A stretch of 64,000 nucleotides of DNA from M3007 sp046316495 (GTDB lineage Bacteria > Bacteroidota > Bacteroidia > Chitinophagales > Saprospiraceae), in contig JBKDAM010000038.1 in the NCBI GenBank assembly GCA_046316495.1, positions 85,704-149,703 on the forward strand. The letters run 5' to 3'. A model generated the notes under the pieces. It searched no databases. It was not told the DNA's origin and worked only from the letters and a program-made list of their open reading frames with translations. The position numbers and the translations under genes are program-made. Shown here piece after piece: positions 7,576-17,040 of the stretch. Each line of letters begins with the position of its first letter. Position 1 is the first letter of the stretch.

Positions 7576-8979
7576 ATGGCAGCACCCATTAAGTTCGGAA
7601 CAGATGGCTGGCGCGCAATCATCGCTGATGAATACACCGTAGAAAATGTCATGCGCGTGGCAGAGGCTACTGCTCTTTTTATGAAAAAACATAAAATGAA
7701 AAAAGTAGTGATCGGTTACGACTGTCGATTTGGCGGCTTGCTCTTCACCGAAACAACCGCTCGAGTACTCGGGGCATATGGTATCAAATGCCACGTAGCT
7801 ACCAGCTTCGTATCCACCCCAATGGTCTCACTAGGGGTCGTCAAAACAAAAAGCGATCTGGGTATCGTCATCACAGCAAGCCATAACCCACCCTCCTACA
7901 ATGGGTTTAAATTAAAAGCCGCTTTCGGAGGACCCATGATCCCATCCGAAATAGCAGAGGTGGAAGCACTGATCCCTGATTCTTGCTCCCTCCAACACTT
8001 GCCCTCCCTCGGTGAACTGGTAACCAAAAAACTCCTTGTAGATGCTGACCTGGAAACCATCTACCTCCGCCATGCCAAAAAGTCATTCGACCTAAAAGCA
8101 ATAAAACAAAGCGCCGGTCGCATCGCATACGACGCCATGTATGGAGCAGGACAAAATGCAGTAAAAAAACTACTGCCAAGAAGCCTGTTTCTTCACTGCG
8201 ACTGGAACCCGGGTATGCATGGCCAAGCCCCAGAACCTATTCACCGCAACCTGCACCTACTGAGCCAAACCATCAAAAATAACCCAAAAATAACCGCAGG
8301 ACTTGCCAATGATGGCGATGCCGACCGGATCGGAATGTATGATGAAGATGGAAATTTCGTAGATAGCCACCACTTATTACTTATCCTCCTCCTCTACCTC
8401 CGAAAATATAAAAACATGGAGGGAAAAGTAATTTTCACATTCTCCGTGACCGATAAAATGAAAAAGTTGGCAGAACACTTCCAACTGCCTTACGAAATCA
8501 CTAAAATCGGCTTTAAATATATAGCCGAAATTATGGTAAAAGAGGATGTGCTCGTTGGAGGAGAAGAATCAGGAGGCCTCGCTGTCAAAGGCCATATTCC
8601 AGAAAGAGATGGCGTATGGATGGGACTCCTGGTGTTTGAATTTATGGCCATAACAGGAAAAACAATTAAAGGCCTCGTCCAAGAGGTGTACGATATCGTA
8701 GGAAGCTTCGCCGTTGACCGAGATGACCTACATGTCACAGAAGCTCAAAAACAATCCATTATCGCTGCTTGTAAATCCGGCGCTTACTCCTCCTTCGGCA
8801 CTTTCAAGGTTCATGGCGTTGAAGACCTCGACGGCTGGAAATTCCGCCTCGGTGGAGACAACTGGGTGATGATTCGACCCTCCGGAACCGAACCCGTATT
8901 AAGGGTCTACGCCCAAGGTGCCCAACTCGCCCAAGTCAGAGAAATCCTTGATGCCACCAAAGCAACTATCCTTGCCTAA
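7576..8979 (+). CDS. Alpha-D-phosphohexomutase (phosphoglucomutase/phosphomannomutase family)
   Basis: Interconverts hexose 1- and 6-phosphates for cell-envelope and storage polysaccharide synthesis; glucose versus mannose preference cannot be decided from sequence. The 467 aa contain all family landmarks: the catalytic phosphoserine loop TASHNPP (Ser102), the metal-binding loop DGDADR (246-251), the sugar-specificity loop GGEESGG (328-334) and the phosphate-binding loop RPSGTEP near residue 436. The length is typical. The gene for a lipid kinase begins 6 bases after the stop, so the two are likely cotranscribed. Confidence 0.93.
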   Translation: MAAPIKFGTDGWRAIIADEYTVENVMRVAEATALFMKKHKMKKVVIGYDCRFGGLLFTETTARVLGAYGIKCHVATSFVSTPMVSLGVVKTKSDLGIVITASHNPPSYNGFKLKAAFGGPMIPSEIAEVEALIPDSCSLQHLPSLGELVTKKLLVDADLETIYLRHAKKSFDLKAIKQSAGRIAYDAMYGAGQNAVKKLLPRSLFLHCDWNPGMHGQAPEPIHRNLHLLSQTIKNNPKITAGLANDGDADRIGMYDEDGNFVDSHHLLLILLLYLRKYKNMEGKVIFTFSVTDKMKKLAEHFQLPYEITKIGFKYIAEIMVKEDVLVGGEESGGLAVKGHIPERDGVWMGLLVFEFMAITGKTIKGLVQEVYDIVGSFAVDRDDLHVTEAQKQSIIAACKSGAYSSFGTFKVHGVEDLDGWKFRLGGDNWVMIRPSGTEPVLRVYAQGAQLAQVREILDATKATILA

Positions 8980-8985
8980 TTAGCC

Positions 8986-9909
8986 ATGTTTTGGTTCATT
9001 ATCGCTAATCCTGCAGCTGGAAACGGTACAGTAAAACAAATCTGGCCGCAACTCGAACACCAGCTGCAGGAAGCTGGCATCTCCTACTCAATCCAGTTCT
9101 CTCAATATCCAGGACACGCTACTCAACTCGCACAAAATGCCCTCCTGAAAGGTCATCGCTACCTGCTCGGACTCGGTGGAGATGGCACCCACCATGAAAT
9201 CGCTAATGGAATCCTGTCCCAACAAGAAATCCCACCTCAAGAGATCCTCTATGCCCCTTTCCCAGTGGGAACAGGAAATGATTGGGCCCGTCAATACCAA
9301 ATACCACACGAACCCATCTCCCGGATTAAAAACCTCCTGAACCCTTTTATCATTCGACAAGATGTCGGAAAAGTGAACTACTTGGACCCAAAAGGCAGCC
9401 CCTCCTCTCGGTGGTTTATTAATGTAGCAGGGTTGGCATACGATGGATTTATAGCAAAAAAACTGGAGGAAAACGGAAAATCCAACTCCCAACTGGTTTA
9501 CCTCCTGGCCATAGCAAAATACCTTTTTCAATACAACCTTTCCGAAGCCATTATCCGGTTTGATCCCAACAACTCCGTTAAAGACTATTTCTATACCATT
9601 AATATTGGCATTTGTAAATATTCTGGAGGCGGAATGCAACTAGTCCCCCACGCTATCCCAAATGATGGACTACTCGCCTTGACCTTCGCCAGCAAAATGC
9701 CTAAATGGGAAGTGCTTCTCCAGACCGCCCGATTTTATAATGGAAAATTGCTCTCCCATCCAAAAGTAACCGGAGTCCAAACAAAAAACATCGAAATCGC
9801 TCCGACAGATCCCTCTACCCATCTTTGGCTCGAAGCAGATGGCGAGTTCCTAGGCACTGCCCCAGCAACATTTCAAATAGTGCCCAGCCTCCTCTCCATC
9901 GTAACCTGA
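8986..9909 (+). CDS. Diacylglycerol kinase family lipid kinase
   Basis: A 307 aa member of the DAGK/sphingosine-kinase/YegS family. The nucleotide-binding motif GGDGT is at residues 64-68, preceded by the NPAAGNGT loop (8-15), and FPVGTGNDWAR follows. The C-terminal beta-rich domain ends with an EADGEFLG segment. It phosphorylates a lipid alcohol, probably diacylglycerol, at the membrane; the substrate is inferred from the family. It follows the phosphohexomutase with a 6-base gap. No terminator hairpin was seen in the 235-base gap after it. Confidence 0.88.
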   Translation: MFWFIIANPAAGNGTVKQIWPQLEHQLQEAGISYSIQFSQYPGHATQLAQNALLKGHRYLLGLGGDGTHHEIANGILSQQEIPPQEILYAPFPVGTGNDWARQYQIPHEPISRIKNLLNPFIIRQDVGKVNYLDPKGSPSSRWFINVAGLAYDGFIAKKLEENGKSNSQLVYLLAIAKYLFQYNLSEAIIRFDPNNSVKDYFYTINIGICKYSGGGMQLVPHAIPNDGLLALTFASKMPKWEVLLQTARFYNGKLLSHPKVTGVQTKNIEIAPTDPSTHLWLEADGEFLGTAPATFQIVPSLLSIVT

Positions 9910-10060
9910 ACATCGCATTATTTGGAAATCTTAATCTCCCGCCAATTGTACTGGGACTACTCTGGATAAACCCTAAAATCCTGCACTACCCTATTCTATA
10001 AAAACAGTATTACTATTAAAAAAGTAAGAGCTCAACCTCCCTTCGAATCCTAAAAGACCC

Positions 10061-10068
10061 TACCTTTG
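10061..10068 (+). promoter_or_regulatory. -7 box TACCTTTG upstream of the T9SS cargo gene
   Basis: TAnnTTTG match 76 nt before the ATG at 10145; no TTG at -33. The rest of the gap 9910-10144 shows nothing recognisable. Confidence 0.45.
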
Positions 10069-10144
10069 TTCAATCTCGTATAATCGGAATCTCTTGTTGA
10101 CTTCATAATCCCTATTCCGTTTATAAACTACTAGCACAATCTCT

Positions 10145-12082
10145 ATGCGCGCGCATGTCCTGGCAATAGCTGTCCTTCTGACAGCCACTACCCCTCCAAT
10201 AGTAAATGCCCAAAGCATCGTTTTTAACAATTGCAACGATCTCCCCACTTGTCTACCCCTCAATAACTGCTCCGCAGCCCCAATTGCTGCAAATATGTCG
10301 GCAAGTTCCTCCTGTAACAATCCATCTTTCAATTTTCTTCATACCATTGACTTCGGAAACAATGGCTCGCCCGACATTCAAGCCTCCGGAAATACGTTCT
10401 CGCATAATTTCCCCCTCGGACAAAGTAAAATAACATGGAGAGCAGCCAATAGCTGCGGGCAGGTAGCTACCTGCCAACAAATCGTAACCGTTCAGGACTG
10501 CGCCCCACCTAATATGATCTGCCGAAATGGAATTACACAAAGCCTGGACAATAACTGCTCCATGACCATCAATGCACAGCAATTTATCCTGAATATCTCC
10601 GACAACTGTACCCCCGTCGCACAACTTCAATACGGGCTCCGAAAAGCGGGAACCGGAACTGGATTTCCCACACAAGACACCATCCAATACGCAATCTGTG
10701 ACCAAGGCACTAATATCGTAGAAGTGTGGGTCCGTGATGGAAATGGATTAGTTAACCAATGCTCCAACTACGTCCTGGTACAAGATAACAGTAATCAGTG
10801 CCCCTGTATCCAGGATACGGACATTCAAGTAAAGGGCTGCGCGCGAACAGCCCGAAATACCAAACTAAACAGCTACAGAACGAATGCCTCTTTCTCTGGA
10901 ACGGCAAACGGACAACCCTTTTCTACCAACCAACTCAAAAATCAAACGGACTCTTGCTTTACCCTTAACTTAAATGATCTCCCTATAAACCTTTCCGGAA
11001 ATTTGTCTATCAGGTTAACCCGCGAAGACAACATCACCAACGGAGTAACCGCCTACGATCTAATTTTAATTAGCAGACATATCCTAAGCCTAGAGCCGTT
11101 CACCTCCTTCTACCAAGCATTAGCAGCGGACGCAAATGGATCTAAAACCGTCACCACACTCGATATTGTCGATATTCGAAAAACCATCCTGGGGGTGACC
11201 GATACTTTCTCAGGCGCTCCAAAATGGCGTTTTATTCGACCTGTAACCGATCCATCTGATATCTTAGCCTCTTTCGCCGAGATGAAAGACACCGCTCTAA
11301 TTACATTCCAAAATGTTAGCGGAATTACGCCGGCCATTTCCGGACTTAATTGGGTAGGAGTTAAAATAGGTGATGTAGAAAACCTAACCTCGTTCAATGC
11401 TGATAATGAGGAACGAGAAAGACCCGAACTAGTACTAACAGCTCCAAATCACTGGCTAGAAGCCGGAAAAACAATTGAGTTGCCCATCCAGCTAACTGAA
11501 AATACCTCCCTCGCTGCTTGGCAACTTCAACTAGAAACGAAACTAAATCACGCGAAAATAGTTGGTGTAAAAGGCCTGCCCAATGACGCTTTTACCCTTA
11601 ACAACAACCAACTTAAAACACTTTGGCTGCATGATAATCCAGGCATGGTGAAGGATTATAAAGCCAACGACACCCTCTTTACTATCCTGCTAACCACTAA
11701 CCAGGCAAGCTGGACCGCTGACCTACTTCAATTAAACAACCAGTCCTTTACTGCTGAGGCCGTTTACTCCAATACCTCCACGAAAAACATATCACTCTTG
11801 TTTCAAAATGACCGTGTAAAGAGCTCCGCCCAAGTCTTTACACCATATCCCAACCCCTCCTCCTCTCACATTCAATTCCCCATGGGAGTAGATTATCCAA
11901 CAGACCTGCTGCTGGAAATCTTCGATATTACAGGAAAGCAAATTTTTCAAAAATACATTCCGGCAAACTCAGAAACATCAACCATCTTCATAGAAGATTC
12001 CACTTTCCCTCAAAAAGGTTGCTATAGCTACCGAATCTCAACCAACTCCACCCTTGTTAGTGGTCAACTAATTCGAATTTAA
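10145..12082 (+). CDS. Secreted protein with dockerin-like repeat and T9SS C-terminal sorting domain
   Basis: A 645 aa exported protein. Residues 1-22 are a signal peptide ending near PPIVNAQ. Residues 25-220 are Cys-rich and resemble HYR/immunoglobulin-like modules. Residues about 295-345 resemble a type I dockerin or Ca-binding repeat pair (NITNGVTAYDLILISRHIL and then ADANGSKTVTTLDIVDIRK). A cohesin-like beta region follows (about 430-540). The last 80 residues (from YPNPSSSHIQF) are a type A T9SS sorting domain with the usual LLLEIFDITGKQIF strand. It should be translocated by Sec and then by T9SS to the cell surface or medium. Its role is unknown; adhesion or matrix assembly is possible. 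Confidence 0.8.
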   Translation: MRAHVLAIAVLLTATTPPIVNAQSIVFNNCNDLPTCLPLNNCSAAPIAANMSASSSCNNPSFNFLHTIDFGNNGSPDIQASGNTFSHNFPLGQSKITWRAANSCGQVATCQQIVTVQDCAPPNMICRNGITQSLDNNCSMTINAQQFILNISDNCTPVAQLQYGLRKAGTGTGFPTQDTIQYAICDQGTNIVEVWVRDGNGLVNQCSNYVLVQDNSNQCPCIQDTDIQVKGCARTARNTKLNSYRTNASFSGTANGQPFSTNQLKNQTDSCFTLNLNDLPINLSGNLSIRLTREDNITNGVTAYDLILISRHILSLEPFTSFYQALAADANGSKTVTTLDIVDIRKTILGVTDTFSGAPKWRFIRPVTDPSDILASFAEMKDTALITFQNVSGITPAISGLNWVGVKIGDVENLTSFNADNEERERPELVLTAPNHWLEAGKTIELPIQLTENTSLAAWQLQLETKLNHAKIVGVKGLPNDAFTLNNNQLKTLWLHDNPGMVKDYKANDTLFTILLTTNQASWTADLLQLNNQSFTAEAVYSNTSTKNISLLFQNDRVKSSAQVFTPYPNPSSSHIQFPMGVDYPTDLLLEIFDITGKQIFQKYIPANSETSTIFIEDSTFPQKGCYSYRISTNSTLVSGQLIRI

Positions 12083-12097
12083 CCTGTTAAACGTTCT

Positions 12098-13018
12098 ATG
12101 TTTGTCCGCTACAAAAGCTGTACCGGCCATAGAGCCGCTATCTATGCCCTTGCAAAAAGCCATACCCCTAACCACTTTTTATCGGCAGGCGGAGATGGGT
12201 GGATAGTTGAATGGAACCTGGATAATCCCGAATTGGGAAAATTACTGGTTAATGTGGAGTCACAACTCTTTTCATTAACTACCTCCCCCCAAGACTGGCC
12301 AGAACAACTCATCATCGCAGGAAACATGACCGGTGGAATTCACTGGATCAATCCGGCAAACCCCAGCCTCAGTAAAAATATTCAGCACCATCAAAAAGGG
12401 GTGTACTGCCTGCTCTGGATACAAGATGAGCTGTTCAGTGCCGGAGGAGATGGAATATTGACCCGTTGGAACCCTTCCCGTAAATCCGCCCAAGAAAGCT
12501 ATCAACTAAGCAATAAAGCACTCCGCTCTATCGCCTACTCAGCCGAACAAGACCTGCTCGCAGTAGGTAGCAGCGATGGAAACATCTACCTTGTCCAACG
12601 CTCAGACCTAAAATTAATAAAAACTATTGCAGCACATGCTAACTCCGTTTTCACAGTGTCTTGGCTTAATCAAGAACAGTTACTGGCCTCCGGTGGTAGA
12701 GATGCTATGCTCAATATTCAAGATAAAGACGAACAGCCCCTGTTTAAACAACCCGCTCACTGGTACACCATTAATCACATTATCCAGCCGGCTAATACCA
12801 ATTGGATGGCGACCGCAAGTAGAGATAAAACGATCAAAATATGGTCATCGTCTAACTTCGAACTACTGAAGGTACTCGACACCATCCGCGATGGAGGCCA
12901 TTCAAATTCGGTGAATCAGCTGCTTTGGATGAACGACCACTTAGTTTCCTGTAGCGATGACCGCACAATTATCCTTTGGCGGCCAACAACCGCTATCGAA
13001 CCTTGTACCGATCTATAA
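12098..13018 (+). CDS. WD40 repeat beta-propeller protein
   Basis: A 306 aa protein made almost entirely of WD40 repeats: GHRAAIYALA, the closing DGWIVEWN, DGILTRWN, HANSVFTVSW, SRDKTIKIW and CSDDRTIILW, giving about seven blades and therefore one complete propeller. There is no signal peptide, so it is probably a cytoplasmic scaffold for protein-protein contacts; partners are not evident. The start lies 15 bases after the T9SS gene. Its 3' end overlaps the convergent helicase gene by 26 bases. Confidence 0.88.
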   Translation: MFVRYKSCTGHRAAIYALAKSHTPNHFLSAGGDGWIVEWNLDNPELGKLLVNVESQLFSLTTSPQDWPEQLIIAGNMTGGIHWINPANPSLSKNIQHHQKGVYCLLWIQDELFSAGGDGILTRWNPSRKSAQESYQLSNKALRSIAYSAEQDLLAVGSSDGNIYLVQRSDLKLIKTIAAHANSVFTVSWLNQEQLLASGGRDAMLNIQDKDEQPLFKQPAHWYTINHIIQPANTNWMATASRDKTIKIWSSSNFELLKVLDTIRDGGHSNSVNQLLWMNDHLVSCSDDRTIILWRPTTAIEPCTDL

Positions 13019-16000
13019 AAAGACGATAACGCTCATCTTCCCGCAAAACCTCCTCCTTGCCTAAGACAACAAGATACTGCCTTGCTCGGGTCAGTGCGAC
13101 ATTTAACTTTCGATCAATACCATCCTCCGATAAATTGATCAAGGAACGCAACTGATACTTCGAATGAACACAGGAAGAAACAATAATAATGTCCCTGGCA
13201 CCACCTTGATAGCGCTCAACGGTGTCAATTGTTACCTCCTCGGAAGCAATTCCTGCCTCTGCCAAACACTCCCTCAGCTGAGCTATTTGCGCACGCCATG
13301 GCGTAATGATCCCAAGTGTACGCTGAGAATGCCATTCCCTACCCGCTGCCGCCCATATTGCCTTAAACTCTTTGACCAACTGAACAGCCATTTCTGCTTC
13401 TGCCCGATCCGTTTTTTGATTTGCCTGAAAAAAGGACCCAGAGTTGGTAGCAATAAACCGAACAGACGGGATACCCTCTGAAAGCGACTCAGGGTACATT
13501 GCACTCAAAAATCCATTATAAAAACACTCATTGGGAAATGCCATTATTTCTGCGTTCATCCGTCCTTGCACGGACAACCGCCCAAAGTGTTGATCTAACC
13601 CGGCCCCTTCACAAAGTCGATACACCCGTTCAAAATACGACGCCCTCAAATCAAACAACCCACTTGCATTAAGATCCGGATCTTCCACCTTGGCAAGATC
13701 AGCCCCCTGCGCTGTAACAGCCGGTAGCTGACGATGATCCCCCACCAAAATATATTGATCAAAACGCTTGAGCAACCCTATCAGCTGAGGCTCCAGTATC
13801 TGACTAGCCTCATCTACTAATACACGCTGAAAACGCTTCACCTTCAACAAATCAACATTCTGAGAAAAAGAAGCAACCGTGCTCACAAAAATACGGTGCC
13901 GACCTAGTATAGCAACCAACTCACTCCTCTTACCTGCATCCTTAATTTTATGCTGAAGTAGCTGCTCAGAAAAATGAACAGAGGTTGCATGCTTTGAGCC
14001 TATTCGAATGTAATGATCCCTAACAGAGCCACCAATAGCGTCCAAAGCCTCACAAATCTCATCCACTGCCCTATTGGTAAACGCCAGTAACAACAAATTG
14101 TCCTCCGTATTTTCTAGCACCCCACGAGCAAATTCACGAATCATCACACTCGTCTTCCCCGTGCCAGGTGGCCCCCAAAGTAAAAAATATCCCGGAGCAT
14201 TCAACATCTTCCCCAACAACTGCTGCTGCTCCGCCGTCAAGCCAGGACGCTGATCTACCTTAATGGTGCCCAAAGATAACTTGCAAATTGGAGCTACATC
14301 CGGATGCTCAAACAAACTCCTGTACATAGCTGCAAACCCAATCTCCATTAAATCTGGCTCTAACACCCACAACATTTCCCCTGCAAAAGGCTCAAGGTTA
14401 AATTGTCGATAACGCAACTGCACCCGAACGTGCCTGCTAGTAAGCTGGGTGATCGTACACTTAATGACCTGATGCTGTTTTAAATGGTCCTCCCCCACCT
14501 CTATTGGATGCAATATGGCAATATCCCCTACCCGAAAATTGGATAAAACCTCCGTTTCCCTCGTTCGCTCAAATAGTAAATAGGGGTCGGAACGATCTGC
14601 GCAATTTTCTATTATTTTTAAATTACTTAAAATAGAGAACGAAGCCCTTTTCTCAGCATACCCACTCCGCCATAAAGCAGCATGCCCACCTGAAGAGTCT
14701 TCACCGTGTTCTCCTACTTTCGCCAACCATTGCTCCCTTGCAATAAACCCAACAAAAGAGTGGAAATACTTTCTCTGTGCCTTGCTAAGAGAAGAATAGC
14801 GATCCTCAAACTGCTTCACGTCGCGCTCCATAAATCCCTGTCCCTTGTAAAGATCTGACCGAAGTTTACCGAACAAAGGAACCTCCTCCTGCCCAGGAAC
14901 AATTTTAGACAATAACCGCTCAATCGCAACCAGCTGATTTCGAACCTGTAACGCCTCCATCTGCTCCTCTAAGACGGTCGGTGCAAAACACAGCGGCCGT
15001 TCAATGTTCCCTGAATATAGTATGTACTTCGCTGGATCAGTCTCCCGCCCAAAAACAGAGCGAACCAATAAATCATATAAGAGTGTCTGAGTAAAATGAG
15101 GCCGCGATATACCATACGTATTAGGCCGCCACACCTTTCCACTCTTCAACTCCACAATAACAGACCGCTCCTTCGTGTGGTAAAAAAGATCAAGCCGCCC
15201 CTGAATACCATACTCAGGACTGTAAAACGATGGCTCCAATACGCAATGCGCCGGATCAATTCCCTCCTTTATAAATCCTCCATTGGCCATGCGCTGCAAT
15301 GTCATAAAATGTACTTGCGCCTTTTGAGCCACCTCCCGAACCTCTAAATCAGTCATTGGCGCATACACCAGCGGACTCATCAAAAAGGTCTCTTTAAATA
15401 ATTCTAAAAACTGGGAATCCGGTTCATTTAATAGCCGATCCAAAAAATAATTCGCCACATTTCCAACGTGAATCGCAGGACTCACCTCCGATGGTAAAAA
15501 TTTCTTGAGCAGGTAACTCAAAGGATCTGTACCCGTATCCTTGAAACAATCGGCAATCGCAGAAACATCCACCAAATAGTCAGGCTCCACAACAAACGCC
15601 CTCGGCCTATAATTCCCATCCTCATCCATCTCCACATCAATTAAATGAAGCATTACGGGAAAACCAAACACCCGACGCAACGCCTCTATTGTAGGCCTAA
15701 AGTTCTCATTCCTGGAGGGCAAATCATACAAAACCATTCTCTCCTCCGCTGGCGCATCCTCTTCAATAACAACCAACCGATGATGCGCTGGTTCATCACG
15801 CAATGCCAATACCCTTACAACCGATTGGGTCATGGCCCCCTCCTCAATCCTAAATACAAAAGCATCCTCCTCCGGAAAACAAACCTTTATTGCCTCCGGT
15901 ATCGGCTCCCCATATAACAGCTGAATTAAACTGGAAACCGCCTTCACACCCAACTCAACAACACCCTCCTGGTAAGGCCTCCCCTGCCGCATACGTGTCG

Positions 16001-16235
16001 CCATCCTCCTAAATAAATGCAATAATTCCAAAGAAGCCTTGTCAAACTGTCGCTTGTGACCAACATAACTCAATCGGGCAAACAGTGTACTGAATACTAA
16101 CTGCTCTTCCTTAGTAGATTCAATCAAAAGGCGCTCCATCAATGCCAATAACGCCAAAACACGCTCCCGACTGACCCCCTCATCACTCTTCACGATCTTT
16201 AAAATTTCCTTGTACAGGCCTGTTGCTACTTGCAT
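12993..16235 (-). CDS. Dna2-like superfamily 1 helicase with Cas4/RecB-type nuclease domain
   Basis: A 1080 aa protein combining a nuclease and a helicase. About residues 345-400 carry a RecB/Cas4-type PD-(D/E)XK core: QGRLDLFYHTKERSVIVELKSGK followed downstream by HFTQTLLYDLL. The C-terminal third is an SF1B (Upf1/Dna2-like) helicase: Walker A GPPGTGKTS near residue 688, motif II VDEASQILEPQ near 810, GDHRQLPAV, the TIDTVERYQGGARDIIIVS motif and the final NVALTRARQYLVVLG. The N-terminal 340 residues are not recognised. The architecture suggests single-strand DNA processing in replication or repair. A defence role is possible but nothing in the neighbourhood supports it. Confidence 0.85.
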   Translation of the reverse strand: MQVATGLYKEILKIVKSDEGVSRERVLALLALMERLLIESTKEEQLVFSTLFARLSYVGHKRQFDKASLELLHLFRRMATRMRQGRPYQEGVVELGVKAVSSLIQLLYGEPIPEAIKVCFPEEDAFVFRIEEGAMTQSVVRVLALRDEPAHHRLVVIEEDAPAEERMVLYDLPSRNENFRPTIEALRRVFGFPVMLHLIDVEMDEDGNYRPRAFVVEPDYLVDVSAIADCFKDTGTDPLSYLLKKFLPSEVSPAIHVGNVANYFLDRLLNEPDSQFLELFKETFLMSPLVYAPMTDLEVREVAQKAQVHFMTLQRMANGGFIKEGIDPAHCVLEPSFYSPEYGIQGRLDLFYHTKERSVIVELKSGKVWRPNTYGISRPHFTQTLLYDLLVRSVFGRETDPAKYILYSGNIERPLCFAPTVLEEQMEALQVRNQLVAIERLLSKIVPGQEEVPLFGKLRSDLYKGQGFMERDVKQFEDRYSSLSKAQRKYFHSFVGFIAREQWLAKVGEHGEDSSGGHAALWRSGYAEKRASFSILSNLKIIENCADRSDPYLLFERTRETEVLSNFRVGDIAILHPIEVGEDHLKQHQVIKCTITQLTSRHVRVQLRYRQFNLEPFAGEMLWVLEPDLMEIGFAAMYRSLFEHPDVAPICKLSLGTIKVDQRPGLTAEQQQLLGKMLNAPGYFLLWGPPGTGKTSVMIREFARGVLENTEDNLLLLAFTNRAVDEICEALDAIGGSVRDHYIRIGSKHATSVHFSEQLLQHKIKDAGKRSELVAILGRHRIFVSTVASFSQNVDLLKVKRFQRVLVDEASQILEPQLIGLLKRFDQYILVGDHRQLPAVTAQGADLAKVEDPDLNASGLFDLRASYFERVYRLCEGAGLDQHFGRLSVQGRMNAEIMAFPNECFYNGFLSAMYPESLSEGIPSVRFIATNSGSFFQANQKTDRAEAEMAVQLVKEFKAIWAAAGREWHSQRTLGIITPWRAQIAQLRECLAEAGIASEEVTIDTVERYQGGARDIIIVSSCVHSKYQLRSLINLSEDGIDRKLNVALTRARQYLVVLGKEEVLREDERYRLFIDRYKVR

Positions 16236-16303
16236 AACTTAGTTGGCTTTAACGATCAAAAACACGGTTCGTAAACAAAAAATACGGCAGAATAATTCCA
16301 TGC

Positions 16304-16311
16304 ACAAAGGT
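16304..16311 (-). promoter_or_regulatory. -7 box TACCTTTG for the helicase gene
   Basis: The reverse complement of caaaggta matches TAnnTTTG, about 68 nt upstream of the helicase start, in the divergent gap shared with nadD. Confidence 0.5.
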
Positions 16312-16448
16312 AGCGGAGAATAAAGAAACGGCCTGCACTAATAATTTTCATCTAGGTTTACAAACCTAATGAGTGAACAAAACCCAAGAATGTCCATATT
16401 ATGACAATATCAACAGCTTGCTGCCCTTCCACCAGCAAGCCAACCGCT

Positions 16449-16456
16449 TATCTTTG
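16449..16456 (+). promoter_or_regulatory. -7 box TATCTTTG immediately before nadD
   Basis: TAnnTTTG match with only 4 nt between its final G and the nadD ATG, so the transcript would have almost no leader. It supports the start at 16461 over the upstream ATG at 16401. Confidence 0.55.
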
Positions 16457-16460
16457 CAAG

Positions 16461-17036
16461 ATGAAAATAGGTCTTTTTTTTGGCTCTTTTAACCCCGTTC
16501 ACACAGGACACCTCATTATTGCTAACTTCTTAGCAACCCAAACCGACTTGGATAAAGTTTGGATGGTTGTCAGCCCCCACAATCCTCTAAAACCAAGAAA
16601 AGGCTTGGCAAACGACTTTGATAGACTACACTTGGTTAGACTCGGAATAGGGGATAATCCTAAAATTGAAGCGTCCAATATAGAATTCAACCTCCCCAAA
16701 CCCTCCTATACCGTCGACACTTTGGCCTACCTGAAGGAGAAATATCCTCATTATTCTTTCTCCTTGATCATGGGAGGTGATAATCTGGCAACACTCCACC
16801 TTTGGAAAAACTACCAATACCTGCTGGAAAATTATGATATATATGTCTATCGAAGGCCCAACTACGACTTGGGAGAGCTCGCTCAGCATCCTCGAGTACA
16901 CTTGTGTGATGCGCCAATGTTAGACCTTTCCGCCACCTATATTAGGCAATGCATTAAAAACGGTCTTTCAGTACGTTACTTAGTCCCAGATTCCGTCTGG
17001 GAATACCTGGAAAATAATTTCATTTACCGCACATGA
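16461..17036 (+). CDS. nadD: Nicotinate-nucleotide adenylyltransferase
   Basis: Transfers AMP from ATP to nicotinate mononucleotide to form deamido-NAD in NAD synthesis. The 191 aa contain the nucleotidyltransferase signature GSFNPVHTGH near the N terminus, the MGGDNLATLHLWKN substrate loop and the C-terminal LSATYIRQ motif (family form ISxTxIR). The ATG at 16461 is chosen because the conserved protein begins there (MKIGLFFG) and a promoter box overlaps the region of the upstream in-frame start at 16401. The P-type ATPase gene follows 4 bases after the stop and is probably cotranscribed, although no functional link is apparent. Confidence 0.94.
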   Translation: MKIGLFFGSFNPVHTGHLIIANFLATQTDLDKVWMVVSPHNPLKPRKGLANDFDRLHLVRLGIGDNPKIEASNIEFNLPKPSYTVDTLAYLKEKYPHYSFSLIMGGDNLATLHLWKNYQYLLENYDIYVYRRPNYDLGELAQHPRVHLCDAPMLDLSATYIRQCIKNGLSVRYLVPDSVWEYLENNFIYRT

Positions 17037-17040
17037 TTCT

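Noticed and set aside
12098..16235. WD40 protein plus helicase-nuclease as a defence pair
   Set aside because: The genes are convergent and overlap tail to tail, so they are not an operon, and surrounding genes are housekeeping.
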